From NCBI GenBank assembly GCA_030699295.1, contig JAUYJQ010000044.1, positions 1 to 6,604 on the forward strand: DNA of 6,604 nt. Direction: 5' to 3'. Source of the stretch: Candidatus Beckwithbacteria bacterium (GTDB lineage: Bacteria > Patescibacteriota > Microgenomatia > UBA1400 > CG1-02-47-37). Below, piece after piece: positions 6,078-6,604 of the stretch (its first letter is position 1; every line of letters begins with the position of its first letter). The position numbers were made by a program, and so were the translations under genes. The notes below the pieces were generated by a model. It made no database searches, was not told where the DNA came from, and saw nothing but the letters and a program-made list of their open reading frames with translations.

Positions 6078-6604
6078 ATGGCAAAAATTTTAAACTACCC
6101 CCACCCGAGTCTGCGGCAAAAGGCCCAAGCAGTGACTAAGTTCGATCAAAACCTAATTAAATTGGTCGAGGAACTCAATGCCAGCCTGATTCCCAACCCG
6201 CACGAGCCGGTCGGTGTCGGCCTAGCCGCTAACCAGATCGGGATCTTGAAACGGGTGTTTTTAATGACTCTGCCGGATAAATCGATTCAGGCAATTATTA
6301 ATCCGGAAATTATCAAAGCCTACCCCAAAACACTATCACAACTGCCGGAAGACCAGCAATTTATGGAAGGCTGTCTGTCTTTTCTGGGCTACTACGGTTT
6401 TGTTGACCGACCGATAAAAATCAAAGTCCGCTACCAAACAATTAGCGGACAAGTAAAAGAACAGATTTTAGTCAAACCTTTTTCCTCATATTTTCAGCAC
6501 GAACGCGATCACCTCGACGGCATTCTATTTATCGACTACCTGAAGCAATCCCGGGGTAAGATCTATAAAGCAGATAAAAAAACAGGCAAGTTAAAAGCCG
6601 TCAA
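6078..6604 (+). CDS. def: Peptide deformylase (runs off right edge)
   Basis: Removes the formyl group from the N-terminal methionine of new proteins at the ribosome, using an Fe2+ or other divalent metal. I translated 175 codons from ATG at 6078 without a stop. All three family motifs are present: GVGLAANQ at 46-53 (motif I, GxGLAAxQ), EGCLS at 97-101 (motif II, metal ligand C99) and HERDH at 141-145 (motif III HExxH, metal ligands H141 and H145, catalytic E142). The N-terminus MAKILNYPHPSLRQKA is also typical. A lysine-rich tail (156-173) continues past the window, so the protein is at least slightly longer than the usual 165-180 residues. The insert LSQLPEDQQFM before motif II is a little longer than in E. 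coli Def. It begins seven bases after the ligase/TPR stop with no Shine-Dalgarno, but has a consensus extended -10 for a leaderless transcript. Confidence 0.97.
   Translation, partial: MAKILNYPHPSLRQKAQAVTKFDQNLIKLVEELNASLIPNPHEPVGVGLAANQIGILKRVFLMTLPDKSIQAIINPEIIKAYPKTLSQLPEDQQFMEGCLSFLGYYGFVDRPIKIKVRYQTISGQVKEQILVKPFSSYFQHERDHLDGILFIDYLKQSRGKIYKADKKTGKLKAV

Noticed and set aside
1..6604. A novel defence system, mobile element, CRISPR array or structured RNA
   Set aside because: Nearly every base is accounted for by recognisable genes or short promoters; no repeat array, transposase, tRNA-like fold or long non-coding stretch was found.

Overview
The window looks like chromosomal DNA from a bacterium with a small, compact genome. 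The candidate phyla radiation (Patescibacteria, for example Microgenomates-like lineages) is my best guess. This is inference from the shortened versions of universal cell-shape proteins, the very tight gene packing, the O-antigen-ligase-like/TPR protein beside mreB, and the apparent absence of Shine-Dalgarno sites. TGA is used as an ordinary stop (the pbp2 and mreD-like genes both end in it), so the genetic code looks standard and the code-25 lineages (Gracilibacteria/SR1) are unlikely. No phage, plasmid, IS or CRISPR signal was seen.

Layout. Minus strand, from right to left: mreB (4110-3064), mreC (3058-2396), a 55-residue mreD-like membrane protein (2147-1980), a penicillin-binding protein 2 transpeptidase (1983-571) and the start of dprA (574 to the left edge). 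The last three are joined by two 4-base ATGA overlaps and form one translationally coupled unit. This is the classical mreB-mreC-mreD-mrdA order of the elongasome, which directs side-wall peptidoglycan synthesis, but every component after MreB is clearly shortened. An 80-codon plus-strand gene for an unknown single-pass membrane protein (2171-2413) sits between mreC and the mreD-like gene. It is divergent from the latter and runs 18 bases into the 3' end of mreC. On the plus strand, divergent from mreB, is a 642-residue polytopic O-antigen-ligase/Wzy-like protein with a C-terminal TPR domain (4142-6070). It is followed at once by peptide deformylase (def, 6078 to the right edge, incomplete).

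The most striking pattern is regulatory. At the starts of mreB, the ligase/TPR gene, def and the mreD-like gene, a good -10 element ends 6 or 7 bases before the ATG, so the predicted transcript begins at, or one base before, the start codon. Three of the four have a full extended -10 (TGnTAnnnT). The 80-residue gene has a similar box 9 bases upstream. Genes without such a box (mreC, pbp2, dprA) begin at or within a few bases of the preceding stop. The window therefore appears to use only two modes of initiation, leaderless transcripts and stop/start coupling, with no Shine-Dalgarno-led gene.

Together the genes describe envelope growth: MreB filaments, the MreC and mini-MreD scaffold and the PBP2 cross-linking enzyme, next to a probable glycan polymerase/ligase. 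DprA (DNA uptake and recombination) and Def (N-terminal Met deformylation) are housekeeping neighbours.
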